In this document: piece after piece, positions 40,001 to 50,908 of the stretch
Layout of the letters: every line of letters begins with the position of its first letter
How positions within the stretch are numbered: the stretch's first letter is position 1
DNA from: Aporrectodea caliginosa
Taxonomy: Eukaryota > Annelida > Clitellata > Crassiclitellata > Lumbricidae
Direction of reading: 5' to 3'
Length of the DNA: 64,000 bases
Assembly (NCBI GenBank): GCA_020284085.1
Contig: JACEVL010006447.1
Location: 1,653,745 to 1,717,744, forward strand
Notes under the pieces: generated by a model
Told to the model about the DNA's origin: nothing
Seen by the model: the letters and a program-made list of their open reading frames with translations, nothing else
Databases searched by the model: none
Translations under genes and position numbers: made by a program

Positions 40001-42200
40001 TCCTTCTCATACTTCAACTATTTTTGTCCGATGTCTCTGTGGTTCGTACGGTCAACTCTTTTCGTCACAGGACAGATCCACTGGACAGAAAGAAGAAACG
40101 AAAAACATAAAATTAATACCACTCGTTTTCAATTGTAGGTCTGCTCGTCGTCGTGGTCTTTATTCGCATTGCGTCCACGATCATGGAAGGTCATACTATA
40201 TTGTAGTGGGCGTTTCTTTCCTTCATACGGCTACTGTCTTCTCTGATTTTCTATTTGTCTGCTTCTCTTTAAAACAGTTACTTTTATGTCACTTGCAGGC
40301 TTCGTATTAATGACAACTCCAGAATTTTATACAAGAAAGATTTAAACAGCTAGCTCCAGCAAAACTTCTCTTTATTCATAAATAGCTGGATTAAGACTTG
40401 ATATAAGTTGAACTATGTAGGCCTATCGTTGCATCTCGACAAAGGCGCGTATTTGTCTCACTTTCATCATTTCCGTCCAACCGTGCAAGAAGCACTTTAT
40501 TGTCTTCTACGTTGGCGGCGCTTGAGTCTCACGTCGCGCAGATTAACGCCTCCAGCCTCTGACATTAAAAGCATCGTCGTCTTTGTCCAGCACGCTTGAT
40601 GAACGATCAAAGCTATAATAGGCCTATAGAGAAGCCTGACGTCACGGACCATGATGGCGGCGTATTAAGTACGGATGACAGAACTCTGTGGACAATCCTC
40701 TTGATCCCGAATTTCAAAGCCCAAAGAATAAACGGAAGGTACAAGAAGCACACGTTCATCGGTTTGGACGATTCAAGCAACATGACAGGTCACGTTTCAT
40801 TCGCGAAATATAAGAAATCCCTTTCCTGTATTGCTCACAACAACAGAGCTGATGTTTTGACGAGAAGGCTTGCAGAGATTAAGAAAACTAATGATACGCT
40901 GGATATTCGTAAACCTGAAAACGCAGTTTCCTCGAAAGAAACTTCTGTCTGTCTGAGTGTGTGTTTGTATGTACTCGTCTTCTAGTCGTGAACTAACGTC
41001 TGGTTCTAACGTTTCCTTTCCGCCAGCAATTAATTACAGCGTCTTAAGTCGGAATATTACATTTATACGGTCTGTTTAGCTGTAAGATATTTGTAAGATT
41101 ATAACACCCGCGCTGGTATATAATATTATTATGCAACACAGCCTAGTGCTAGTAGCTTATATCATTATGCGATTTACAAAAATATTTACTATTTGCTTTG
41201 ACATTGCTGGCGTTACGTTTAATCTTTTTGCCTAGTTTTCGGCTTCTTTTTTGCACATAAAATTATTAGAGTTAAGATTAAAAACAGTTTTAGCTCAGCA
41301 GAATAAGGCGGAAAGGATTCGTTTCAGAAGTGGGCTCAGAATATTAATTTTGGTCAATGCGTAGAGTCATTAACTGAAACACACAAAATACAGCAAGTAG
41401 GCTGTATGTCTATAGACAGGAAATCTTCTATTAAACTTTACTTAGAAATATAATACTATGCTACTGTATTGTATTTGATCATGTATAAAGATTCGAACCG
41501 AAAAGCATAATAGGTTTCTCCAAGTAACTCAGATTTTCTCTAAAATCAAAACTGCCCAGGCAGTGAGCCTGAAATGTAAACTAGTTCAACCTTTATACGG
41601 AAGGACAAACTTTGAGAAATATAGTAGGCTATAGATTATCTAACGTTTTTGACCGAGTTCTGTGTTAGATGGCAGAAAGGGGAATGTTTTTAAATCTATA
41701 CAAAACTGAATTTCTTGTTTATGGAATTTCACAGCTACTGAACACTTTAATTCTTTGAATTCTATCCACCTAGTTGTGGTTATTATCCAACTCAGTTGGT
41801 CATCCTGCAATTTGGGCGTAGTGTCTGTTATTCAGCGAATACAGTAACACCATATATGCAGGTTTGGCCACTACCACATCCACGATATCCGTAGAATTAG
41901 GCGCCACATTCCCTGTTGCGTTTGATTTGTTTGTTTGTTTTACCTGGTGTCCAGTCGTCTCGACTACTGCGTCTTGCTTCTTACTGGTTATTTGAAACCT
42001 AACTTGATGCAGCTTCATTGAGTCAAAAAAATTCCTTGGCCAGAGCTATCAAGAAAACTCAAAAAACGAACATAATGACCGCTCCTATCATCATTACATT
42101 GGCTCCCTTTAGAAAAAACGAATATCTTGCACGACTGAGGTAATTTTCTGACAAGAATGTATTTAACCGTCAGCCGTACTGCTTCAGTCTCTGTTGACTA
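37030..42200. other. Region without recognised genes
   Basis: Only short frames lacking motifs. Two LINE/SINE tails occur: 37997-38065 (inverted, TATATAGCGCCTCTTCAAGA) and 39225-39310 (AGAGGCGCTTTATAAATG). A frame of 129 codons at 40596-40985 on the plus strand has no recognisable domain. It could be an exon, but no convincing splice sites were found. Confidence 0.4.
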
Positions 42201-42204
42201 GAGA

Positions 42205-42370
42205 GTGACGCGGGGAGACAATCTTGCCCCCATTCCCGCCCCGCAACAAGTAAATCTTCCCCATCCCCGCCCAATCCCCGAATGGTTTGTCCCCATCCCC
42301 GCCCCATCCCCGCAGGTTTCTTCCCCGTCCCCACCCCATCCCCGCAGGACAACATCACAATCCCCGCAAA
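42205..42370. repeat. CCCCATCCCCGC-rich repeat
   Basis: The C-rich strand repeats CCCCATCCCCGC with variants (CCCCGTCCCCACC) about ten times. G-quadruplex formation on the minus strand is possible. Confidence 0.8.
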
Positions 42371-42429
42371 AGTTTTCACCAATTAAAATTAAAACTTTGT
42401 TTAGCTTACAAAGGTATAAATTTTGAATT

Positions 42430-42688
42430 AATAATACTATACTTTATTGAAACAATCCGGTTGACAAGCCACAACCGGTTACAGTGTACAGTTATGCAAT
42501 TGAAACAATTCACAAGAACACAAATGACAGAAGACATAAATCTTAACTACTAACAGAACAGACAGCCTGCAATACACGGCGCTAATAGCAGCCTACAAAG
42601 CATGTCCGCCTACGGACATCGAACTCGGTACCTCTCGGTACCTCTCACTCTCTATGCCTGTGTCTTATCCATTGCGCTATCGGGCTCC
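42430..42688 (-). mobile_element. tRNA-derived SINE, third type, second copy
   Basis: On the minus strand it starts GAGCCCGATAGCGCAATGGA (A box) and carries ACCGAGTTCGATGTCC (B box, mutated). The body has GGCTGCTATTAGCGCCG and CAGGCTGTCTGTTCTG, nearly as in the copy at 28757-28983. It differs by a small internal duplication (GGTACCGAGAGGTACC). It lies about 440 bp left of the polymerase element. Confidence 0.75.
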
Positions 42689-43119
42689 CGATTAATAAAA
42701 CATACGCAAAAAAGACTAGCTTATCGATAGTTTCCATTGACCAAGGCCTGACTATTCCTGACTACTAGGTTTCAGGAAATAAACAATCTTCTTTTCAGTT
42801 CTCAAGTTCTTAACATCACCCTGGACTGATTTGATATTGTAGGCCTACTTGTAGCTCTAAGAATGACTCGTGACTACTACGTTTAAAATTAATTCATCAA
42901 TATAGACAAGCTGATAAAACTTTTAGCTGAAGTACAACGTTTTAAACAAATTCGGTCGCGTTTTTGTTTTAAGAGTTTATTTTAAAATAATTCCGTAAAC
43001 AGGAAGTACAATTGATATGAATCTGTAGCGTCGCAAAGTGAATGGAAGTGAAACTGAAATTTTAAGTTAAGTAATTAAGTAGCTGTAAATAAGGAAGTAA
43101 GTCACTGTATAGAACCTAC

Positions 43120-43125
43120 TATATA
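43120..43125. repeat. Putative 6-bp target site duplication, left copy
   Basis: TATATA directly precedes the AGTAGTGGG tip. The same hexamer directly follows the right tip at 52241-52246. Six base pairs is the duplication length known for Polintons. The hexamer is a palindrome, so it cannot be told apart from extra inverted repeat by sequence alone. Confidence 0.6.
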
Positions 43126-43420
43126 AGTAGTGGGTAATGTAAGAGTTCTACAATCAAGCCCTCCAGAAGAGTAAGAGTTCTGCTATCAAGCCCTCCAGAA
43201 GAGTAAGAGTTCTACTATCAGGCCCTCCAGAAGAGTAAGAGTTCTGCTATCAAGCCCTCCAGAAGAGTAAGAGTTCTGCTATCAGGCCCTCCCAGAAGAG
43301 TAAGAGTTCTGCTATCAGGCCCTCCCAGAAGAGTAAGAGTTCTGCTATCAGGCCCTCCCAGAAGAGTAAGAGTTCTACTATCAGGCCCTCCCAGAAGAGT
43401 AAGAGTCAGGCTATCAGGTG
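43126..43420 (+). repeat. Left terminal inverted repeat made of 32-33-bp tandem units
   Basis: After a 15-bp tip (AGTAGTGGGTAATGT) come eight head-to-tail units beginning AAGAGTTCT and ending CCAGAAGAGT, from 43141 to 43400, then a degenerate partial unit. The four outer units are 32 bp with CCTCCAG; the four inner ones are 33 bp with CCTCCCAG. Variant positions (ACA/GCT/ACT, AAG/AGG) mark individual units. The array is an inverted copy of the one at 51896-52240. Confidence 0.93.
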
Positions 43421-43734
43421 TTGAACCATATTATAGCCCAAGTACAGGTCAAAGGTCAAACGATTACATCAGCCTGAAACAGACACACACTAATTAAAAG
43501 ATGTGGGAGGGTCATTTCAAGGGTAGTTCTTCTTAGTTCCAGCGCATACCCCTCCCAACAAGGTGGCTCGTGTTTTTGTGTGGAAGCCAGAGCAGCAACC
43601 AATTGGAAGCCAACCCTATTCTATACCTTAGTGTACAAAGTTTAAAGTACAATTTCTCATATGCTATAAAAGATAACTTTAACTCGTTCATTCATAGTTC
43701 GCTCCCAAAGCGTTTGCTGCATCTGAAAGAATAC

Positions 43735-44445
43735 ATGGCTCAAGCACAGCTCGACTTCGTTAAGCTAGGCAAGATGACTTCAATATCTGTAAGTATAAAG
43801 CTTTTCGTATTAAGTTATTCGATAACGCTATATTGTGAATTGAGGGTTTCTACACTTTTTTCTTTCTGAAACTATAATGAATTTATATTTTTATGTGTGT
43901 AGAAACCTCAAGATCTTTTCAAAGAATCTATCGGTAACAGTCGCTACCTATCTGCGACCACGTACAAGGATGAATTGATGATACACATTCGCGAATACGA
44001 TGAGGGAAATGGAAAGCTGTACCCCACGAAGAAGGGCGTTTCTTTCAACAAGACTCGGTGGGCCATGTTCATCAGACAACTAGATGATATGGAAAGAAGC
44101 GTGGATCTGCTGAAGGCGAATCAACCCGTCGACTTCTATCGACACGTTGGTGGACGTTACTACGTCTCCATTTCCAAGGAATTCAAGTGCGTCAACATTC
44201 GTCGCTATTTCCTACCACCGAACACAACCAAAGAACGACCCACGCGAAGTGGTATCGCGCTGACACTGGACGAGTGGGACACGCTACTCGTGAAAATTCG
44301 CGAACTGCAAGAACGTTTACCCGAACTTAAAACCGCCAAACCCTGCTACGCTAGCGACGATCATGCGAACCAGTTGGGTTACTTGAACTGTATAGAGTGT
44401 AATCCTTTTGGACTCGGACAGGGTGTTAGTGAATCGATTGACTAA
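43735..44445 (+). CDS. Tandem PC4-domain protein (single-strand DNA binding), two exons
   Basis: Exon 1 is 43735-43788, from an ATG in frame with the downstream exon, ending at a GTAAGT donor. Exon 2 is 43903-44445 after a TGTGTAG acceptor. Both boundaries are phase 0, giving about 198 residues. Two copies of the PC4/p15 C-terminal fold are visible. The first has RYLSATTY, then IHIREYDEGNGKLYPTKKGV and a helix. The second has RYYVSIS, VNIRRYF, RSGIALTLDEW and a helix. PC4 folds normally dimerise to bind single-stranded or melted DNA; a tandem copy would form this within one chain. Beside a protein-primed polymerase, which displaces a strand as it copies, it could act as the single-strand binding protein (inference). 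A reading frame continues upstream to about 43570, so a longer N-terminus is possible. Confidence 0.8.
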
Positions 44446-45045
44446 GAAATCGACTAGATGCTGATGCAATTTGTTTGATTAAATTTATTGAAATGGAACA
44501 AGTCTTCTTCTTTTTGTTGTATCGCCAAAAGGCTTAATCATTTTGGTGAATATTAAATCGTGTACATTCTAACAATAGGCAAGCTTTCTTTCTTGTAACT
44601 TCCGACTAACATTTCCACAGGCCACCAACCATTCTTTATTCATCCATAAAACTCATGTCCTTAGAAATGTGTGTGAAACTTAACCAATGATTGTCTAAAA
44701 TCTCCACAACAACACTCAAGGCAGTCTTATAAACTTAGTGCAGTTTCCAAATTGTAGTTAGGAGATAGTTTTAAATGTACCATCTTCATAGAAATAATAA
44801 CAAACACAAAGTCTGTAGTTTGACAAATTTCTTAAGCACAAGCAACTCAGAAACCATAAACGAAATAAGAGTCTCTGTTCATAGTTAAAATATTAAGCTA
44901 AGCGGAGTAAAATGAATAATACTAGCTAGAATATGCACATTTTCCCCCAAAAATAGCCATTAAAACAAACAATTCAAAAAAGAAATAAGAGTCATTGTTC
45001 CTGAATAAAATATTAAGATATACAAAGTTAAATGTATAATACTAG
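44446..45045. other. Convergent intergenic region with a tandem duplication
   Basis: This 600-bp AT-rich stretch lies between the stop of the PC4 gene and the stop of the polymerase. Two similar segments of about 70 bp (44866-44935 and 44986-45055) share ATTAAG, AATGTATAATACTAGCTAGAAT-like sequence and AATAAGAGTC. The right-hand copy runs into the end of the polymerase frame, so the duplication includes its stop region. No gene is visible. Confidence 0.6.
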
Positions 45046-48000
45046 CTAGAATAGAGCAATATTAACGTGTCCATATGCATACGAATCTGTAGAATTAACC
45101 AGAAATCGTTTATCATCAAAAGGGGAAAGCGCAGCTTTGGTTATTTCAAGAGTGTGCAATTCGTGATTAGTGCTTCGTATGACAAAGAAATTAGACGTGG
45201 TTGGTAGCTCCTTAAAAACGCAATTTCTATAATCATCGTGTCGTATTCTTTTAGACACATACGATTTCTTTATACCCTTGGCAGTCTTTTTCTCCTTGTT
45301 ACCAGGGAGCAATAGGCTATACATTTTGGAACGAAGACCCACAAACTCCAAGGGTGGTATAGCGTTTGTTTCATCTTTAAACTTACCTATCACCTTTGCA
45401 TTATTTCTACTGTAGAGGAAATGATCAGCGGGATAGTCGGATGTGTCGTATTCGCTCGAATGCTTTTGCATATCCGAATATACATCGTCAGTCGCAATAT
45501 GATAACAAAGGCTGTCGGTATCCGTAAAGAGTAGCTTGGCTCGTTCGCCATATATAGGCACGATATGTTCGTAGTGAAAACTATACATTTTCAACTTGGA
45601 GATGTCTAGAATGCACATACCCGCGTACAGGGGCTTATTGAGATAGACATTCGATTTAGTTAATTTGATAACTGTAAGATCTTCATTTATAATGTGGAAA
45701 GATTGAAAAGTTGGTCTTGCGATAAAACGCTTCGCTCTTCTGGAATTGGTTACTAAACGAATTTCAAGATGGCGACGTTTTTGTTCCATAGTCTTGCCAA
45801 AGACTGAATTATTCATTAATTTGAATAAATCTTTCTCGAAAGCGGATTTGGCCACCTGACGTTTGGCTGTATTGAAATCTATATACTTTTTCAGCCATCT
45901 ACTTTGTTCGAATTCGAGAATTTTGTGTATTTTTACGAGTTTCATGCCCATTTTCAGATAGAACTGCAAATTTCTGTAGTGAAGTACATAGTTGGTCTTT
46001 TTCATCAAATTTGGCACTAATTTCTGAACATGTCCGTTAACATTGTGTCCGATCTTTTGTGAAACCGACTTTGCGTATGGAGATAACATGTCATGCGTAA
46101 TCAAAAGCTTTTCAGGTGCCAAAGGGTAGTCGTTATGTTTATCGTGGAGATTTTGAGGATAGTCCAAATCAACTTCTAATATGTAACCCTTATTATCATC
46201 AGTCGTTTTAGATTCCAACTCAAAATCTTCAATTTCGTCCGAATCCAGAAATCTGAACTCGCCGGTTGGTAAAGGTTCGCTCATTGCGAATCCATATAGA
46301 TTATTACAATCCAGATAAGATATATAACTATTTGGCACATTTTCATCGTACAAATCGCCCAAATACGGATTATTGGACTTTGCATAACGGTTAGAAATCA
46401 TAGAAACGCCGCCGCGCATTCCTTTCTCGATGAAAAGATATTGATCGGGATCTGTTATTAGCTGCAAAGACACGCCAGTCATTTTCAAGCAGGCATCAAA
46501 ACTCAACCCTGGGCTGGAATAGTAATGCAACGGATCTAATTTATAATAATTCATCGACATCTTTCTGAATTCTTCGAATACGTCGGCGAGTAAAATCACA
46601 TCGGTTTGCAAATAAAGATCGTGATAGTCGCGCATGGTGTGCATATCAAATTTATTCCAAACCTTTTGGGCGTGTTCGTAATCACCGTCGCTAATATTCT
46701 CATCGGTTAGACAGCTGAAGAAGTGTTCCTTCGTCGGCAGGGTAGTTTCCGCCATTCTTTCCGCCGAATCCATATATTCGTATGCATATACTCCTTTACG
46801 AAGTAATAATTTGAATTTGTCATTGTCTCGGTAAAGCCGGCGCAGGTGCCTAAATTTAGAATCGTCCTCTTTCGACAGATTTTTCGACAAAACGTCTAGA
46901 CTGCAATTTAGGAACTGGAGCGAGTCCAGAAATCTTAAACCGTTTATTTCAAACGCCAGATATTTTTCCATGTTTGTCGCTATGACCGAAACATCCTGCG
47001 AGGCAAACTGTCGTGTTAGATGTTTCAATATCAAATGACTGTCATATGATTTTAAATTATGAAACAGAATCGGAATTAGAAAGTTCGCGGTCTTGTGCTT
47101 TTTCGATTTAGTCGGTTTTTTGAATTTCAGCTTCAGATTACAATTCGAGCAGACTGCGGATAGAAAATTTCCGGTAACGTGGCAATGATGCCTAACTTTA
47201 TTCTTCAAATCCAGTTCGATATCACAAGATGGACATTTTTTACAAGAATCAAAGCTTTCCAGTTGCAATTTGCTTAACGGCTTCATTTTCTCGTTTCTAT
47301 TTAGAATTTTAGTTATTCGCAACTGTTCGTTCTTTACGTGACAGAAAAATGCATCCATTACATTCTCACCGCTATATACAACCGGCTCTTCATTGTTGTA
47401 TTGTTCGAACGATGATACGGTTAAACAGCAAAAACCGCTAGGTAAATGATTTTGAACGATTTTAGTCGATTTCCCGACGCTAGCCTCTGCCTTCTCCAAA
47501 AAACATTCGAAATCGGCATAAATTACGAACGGTACCGCCATTTCATTTTGAGTATTGCTAAATTCTAGCACATTATTATCCTCGGTAGGATATTTCAAAT
47601 TTTGAAGGCCGTGCTTACCACATTCTGGCATATGCTCATGCTTACCGGCTGCCGTTGTGAAACAGTGGAGGCAATAGGGACAAGGGAACGACTTATTGTT
47701 ATTGGAATTTCGACTAGACAAAAGTGCCGAAAGATTGCGTATGACTACGTAATGGCGCTTTTCCATGTCACTCAAAAGCAACAAATTAACAACATGTGCT
47801 CTATTTCTATGTGGTGACGCGTAAAGGGGAACGAACGTTTTATCTTCCGAATTCGGATAAATGACATTAATGGCATAGTCTGTGTTATTCATTTCAAACT
47901 GAGGTATTTGTTCAACAGTCAGTGGGAATTTGAGTCCATCTATGTTTAACTCATCCAAGTGTCGCCTGTAAGAGCTATCACGCTGTGCATTATCATGTTG

Positions 48001-48402
48001 ATAGTGCGAGACCGCAAGGGCACAGTATAGAAAGCAGTAATTATCATCATTTCTAATATTTAACGTCGCTTTCTTCCTGTCCACCCATTCAGGTGTTTTT
48101 ATAAATGAACTTGCTCCTATTGGTTCGTAATGAGCGCTACACAACTTTAAATTCTCAATTCCTACAATTTTCCACCCCGACCCTTCATCTGTAAATGCAT
48201 CTGTCAATACATCGAATCTACTTATGGCATCTTCCAGTTGCATCTGGAGTTGCGTTGGATTCATTAGGATGGCCGGTTCGTATCTGAAATACGCTGTGGT
48301 ATTCTTGTCACCCTCCACATTTTCACGAACAAAGTTCACGTCTATGGCCAGATTCCACTTTATGGGGCTACAAATTAAGCGCAATATGTTTCCGATAAAC
48401 AT
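45046..48402 (-). CDS. Protein-primed family B DNA polymerase (DNA_pol_B_2 type)
   Basis: This is an uninterrupted frame of 1,118 codons from ATG 48402. A TTG precedes this ATG and an in-frame TAG precedes that, so the ATG is the first start in the frame. Approximate residues: N-terminal domain 1-235; a possible C2H2-like finger near 240-262; exonuclease motif I YADFEC near 296-301; cysteine pairs CPSC near 390 and CSNC near 418; exonuclease II FHNLKSYD near 447-454; exonuclease III YLQTDVILLAD near 597-607; polymerase motif A DCNNLYG near 698-704; motif B KLMNNSVFGKT near 861-871; motif C FTDTDS near 959-964; TAKGIKKS near 1040-1047. All expected catalytic aspartates are present. The family copies linear DNA from a terminal protein and is typical of Polintons, adintoviruses and linear plasmids. 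No separate terminal protein is recognisable. It converges with the PC4 gene. Confidence 0.95.
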   Translation of the reverse strand: MFIGNILRLICSPIKWNLAIDVNFVRENVEGDKNTTAYFRYEPAILMNPTQLQMQLEDAISRFDVLTDAFTDEGSGWKIVGIENLKLCSAHYEPIGASSFIKTPEWVDRKKATLNIRNDDNYCFLYCALAVSHYQHDNAQRDSSYRRHLDELNIDGLKFPLTVEQIPQFEMNNTDYAINVIYPNSEDKTFVPLYASPHRNRAHVVNLLLLSDMEKRHYVVIRNLSALLSSRNSNNNKSFPCPYCLHCFTTAAGKHEHMPECGKHGLQNLKYPTEDNNVLEFSNTQNEMAVPFVIYADFECFLEKAEASVGKSTKIVQNHLPSGFCCLTVSSFEQYNNEEPVVYSGENVMDAFFCHVKNEQLRITKILNRNEKMKPLSKLQLESFDSCKKCPSCDIELDLKNKVRHHCHVTGNFLSAVCSNCNLKLKFKKPTKSKKHKTANFLIPILFHNLKSYDSHLILKHLTRQFASQDVSVIATNMEKYLAFEINGLRFLDSLQFLNCSLDVLSKNLSKEDDSKFRHLRRLYRDNDKFKLLLRKGVYAYEYMDSAERMAETTLPTKEHFFSCLTDENISDGDYEHAQKVWNKFDMHTMRDYHDLYLQTDVILLADVFEEFRKMSMNYYKLDPLHYYSSPGLSFDACLKMTGVSLQLITDPDQYLFIEKGMRGGVSMISNRYAKSNNPYLGDLYDENVPNSYISYLDCNNLYGFAMSEPLPTGEFRFLDSDEIEDFELESKTTDDNKGYILEVDLDYPQNLHDKHNDYPLAPEKLLITHDMLSPYAKSVSQKIGHNVNGHVQKLVPNLMKKTNYVLHYRNLQFYLKMGMKLVKIHKILEFEQSRWLKKYIDFNTAKRQVAKSAFEKDLFKLMNNSVFGKTMEQKRRHLEIRLVTNSRRAKRFIARPTFQSFHIINEDLTVIKLTKSNVYLNKPLYAGMCILDISKLKMYSFHYEHIVPIYGERAKLLFTDTDSLCYHIATDDVYSDMQKHSSEYDTSDYPADHFLYSRNNAKVIGKFKDETNAIPPLEFVGLRSKMYSLLLPGNKEKKTAKGIKKSYVSKRIRHDDYRNCVFKELPTTSNFFVIRSTNHELHTLEITKAALSPFDDKRFLVNSTDSYAYGHVNIALF

Positions 48403-48587
48403 CAACTATTGTAATCAGTTTAAAATATAATAGCACATATCTTCCAGCGAAATGCTTAAGTCCACTGTAATTTAATACTTCCTATAAACAATATGAGTGG
48501 GAGACCTGTGTAATATCAACATAATATGCATACGAATTTACCTCGCATTACAAATAAGGCAAGAAGTCATACGAATCAGCAGCAATC

Positions 48588-50478
48588 TTACCCTTCATCT
48601 CTCAGGATTCGCTCCAGGTTTGTGGAAATGTCGTTCTGCTGTCCACGAATGAGCGTTTCCACCTCGATTGTGTCTGTATCAATCGGCAAATCTTCCTCGA
48701 CGAATGTGTTGAAAACGGAAGTTCGCACGTTTTGTGACGTCAGCTTGTGATCACACGTTATACAAAACTGCTAATTATCGACTCGGAAAAACTTTGCTGG
48801 TCGTCGAGCATTGCAGTTCGCACATTCCCGTAGATTAATGCACTTCGAGCAAAAACCATCGATGGACAGATTCACTTTTTTATAGGCGCCACAACTTTTA
48901 CACCGCTTCTTAACTTCTGAAAAATTTAAACATTATACACCTGTACAATGTGCATAAATATTTTTTCTAGATGTATTTCAATGTGTTGTAGCTGTGATCG
49001 TTCATTGCCATTCTCCATTATGCGCGCATAGAGAAGAAGAAGAAATGTATGAACAGACGACATCCAAATTTGTAGAGATGAACGAATGTGAAATTATTTC
49101 AGATTGTACACACACGCAAACACACAGAGACATACATACACACACACACAGGCACTTGGACACGTTCTTGCAGATGGAAATACGACGAATGAAAGTTTTA
49201 AAAAGTGCTTACCATGGATTTCCATTTTGTTGTGTATGGGGCGAGCTGTGCGATGTTGACGCTGTCGGAGGATCGTCAATCGTTATACTCGAGCTGCGCG
49301 CTTCCGGTATCGGTGGATCATCATCGATAGTTATGCATCCACCACTCGGTGATTCTGCAAGAAATTTAAATAAAAGTATAAGCCAAAGCCCCATAACCTG
49401 TTGGGGGGGTGAGGTTGTACCGTGACTTTACTCACTACTGTCAAAAATAGAAATTTTTATTTACCACAATTTTCGGTTTGTTGATCATGTTCGGAGTCGT
49501 GTGCCTCATTGGTTTCCGGCGACTGGACGAAGAATATGCATCTACCGTCCTCAGGTTCAGAAGAATTGCAGGCGTCGTCGACTTTTTGCCTTTTGGCTAA
49601 AATATAAAATATTATTTATCAGAATTTCATAGTATACTAAGTCATGTTGTTTAAGTTAAATAAAGCTGAAAGTAACTTTATCGTTAACTGAAAAGTTCTA
49701 TTTCGGTTAACTGAAACTAAAACTGAAAAGTTCTCAAAACTGTAACTGAAACTAAACTTGAAAGTTGAAAACTGAATTAATATTTCTGTGTGGCGAACAC
49801 AACGAGTGGCGGACGTGTCTAAAAATGTTAGCGGCAAATGATTCAAACTACAATTCACTAGCATGAAAGAGTGAATTTAATATGAGTCTTGATAATCAAA
49901 AATGAATGCCATTTATAAAAAATGATCTTCAACTGCCACTGTTGTGTGTTTACAGAACTGAATTAAAACTCAAAAAGGTCTGAAAACGGAAATTAAAATT
50001 AAAATTGAAGAGATTTGAAAACTATAACTAAAACTTAATTGGGAAGTTAAACCAAACCTAAAACACAGACTGAAACTGAAAATTAAACAATATAACACTA
50101 AAACTATGCAACAAAATAGACTGATCCTTTATAATATCGTTGTGTCAATAATGAGAATAGCTATGCATACCCGGTTGAAACTCGAAATCATTGTTCCTTG
50201 TTCGCTCTTCCTCTCTTCTTTCCAATTCTGTTTCATAAGCCAAGAGATCCGCTTCAGAAATTATTGCCATTAGAGCCTCAGCTTCTACACGTTCACATTG
50301 TAGGTAAAGTTGTGAATTCGAAATACCATCTTCCCACCCTAAATATTTAAAATAAAAATTAAGCTTACTAATCAGTATCAAAAATAAATTTCAGCTGAAA
50401 TTCACTCAGTTGCTGTCGCCATCCGTTAAAGCCGGTAATCGAGTGTGTATACTTACAATTCGATTCTTCTCCATCCAT
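48588..50478 (-). pseudogene. Multi-exon acidic, cysteine-rich (four CxxC) protein gene, probably damaged
   Basis: Five exons can be read by eye on the minus strand: 50478-50457 (ATG, GTAAGT donor), 50338-50171, 49596-49465, 49354-49213 and 48916-48588. The first three junctions agree in phase, which is strong evidence for real coding exons. The product starts acidic, then has a Glu/Arg-rich helix ending ERREEERTRN, a basic KRQK, two ITIDD-PP repeats in exon 4, and in exon 5 four CxxC pairs (CKSC, CSKC, CANC, CITC), like a zinc ribbon or RING-like fold. Two oddities: exon 4 is 142 nt, so joining it to exon 5 breaks the frame, whereas exon 3 joins exon 5 in phase; and a TAG at 48773-48771 stands before the last CxxC, with the frame open again down to the TAA at 48590-48588. 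Exon skipping, one indel plus one nonsense change, or a natural early stop could explain this. I do not recognise the family. Confidence 0.6.
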
Positions 50479-50479
50479 C

Positions 50480-50859
50480 GTTGCAGCCCAGTGAGTGAGT
50501 ACAAATTGAGAAGATTTGTCTTGTTTTATAGCAACATCGAGCAATGCTTATCTAAGAATGACCTTCATGCAGCCTCATTCTCGATTAATTAAGCGAGGTC
50601 CAAAACTCAATACCATAGTTAAAATAATGTTCTATTCTGTGAAACAATGTATCAGATGTCGAAGAACCAATGGCCTGGACGGGGTCTTAGTACATGCCAA
50701 TGTTAAAATGGTGTCTCATTCTCTGAGGTTAAGAAAATGGCAACTCGATTGTATTTCAAATTGGACTCTGCGTTCCAATTCCTGAGGTTTAATGAATAAG
50801 CAGACATAATTATACTGCCAATTCTTTGTATTCACGCATTAAATTAACAACTCGCATTT

Positions 50860-50908
<49 letters not shown>

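Noticed and set aside
43141..43400. The regularly repeated 32-bp units look at first like a CRISPR array.
   Set aside because: The units are directly adjacent without unique spacers, occur inverted at the other end of the element, and the context is eukaryotic.
48403..48405. A TTG one codon upstream of the polymerase ATG as alternative start.
   Set aside because: Nuclear eukaryotic genes rarely start with TTG, and an ATG follows directly.
48403..48590. The cysteine-rich gene could be the 5' part of the polymerase gene, joined by the GTAAGA after 48590.
   Set aside because: That donor leaves two bases, and the only obvious acceptor just before the polymerase start would then give an immediate stop. 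The polymerase has its own ATG and a complete N-terminal domain.
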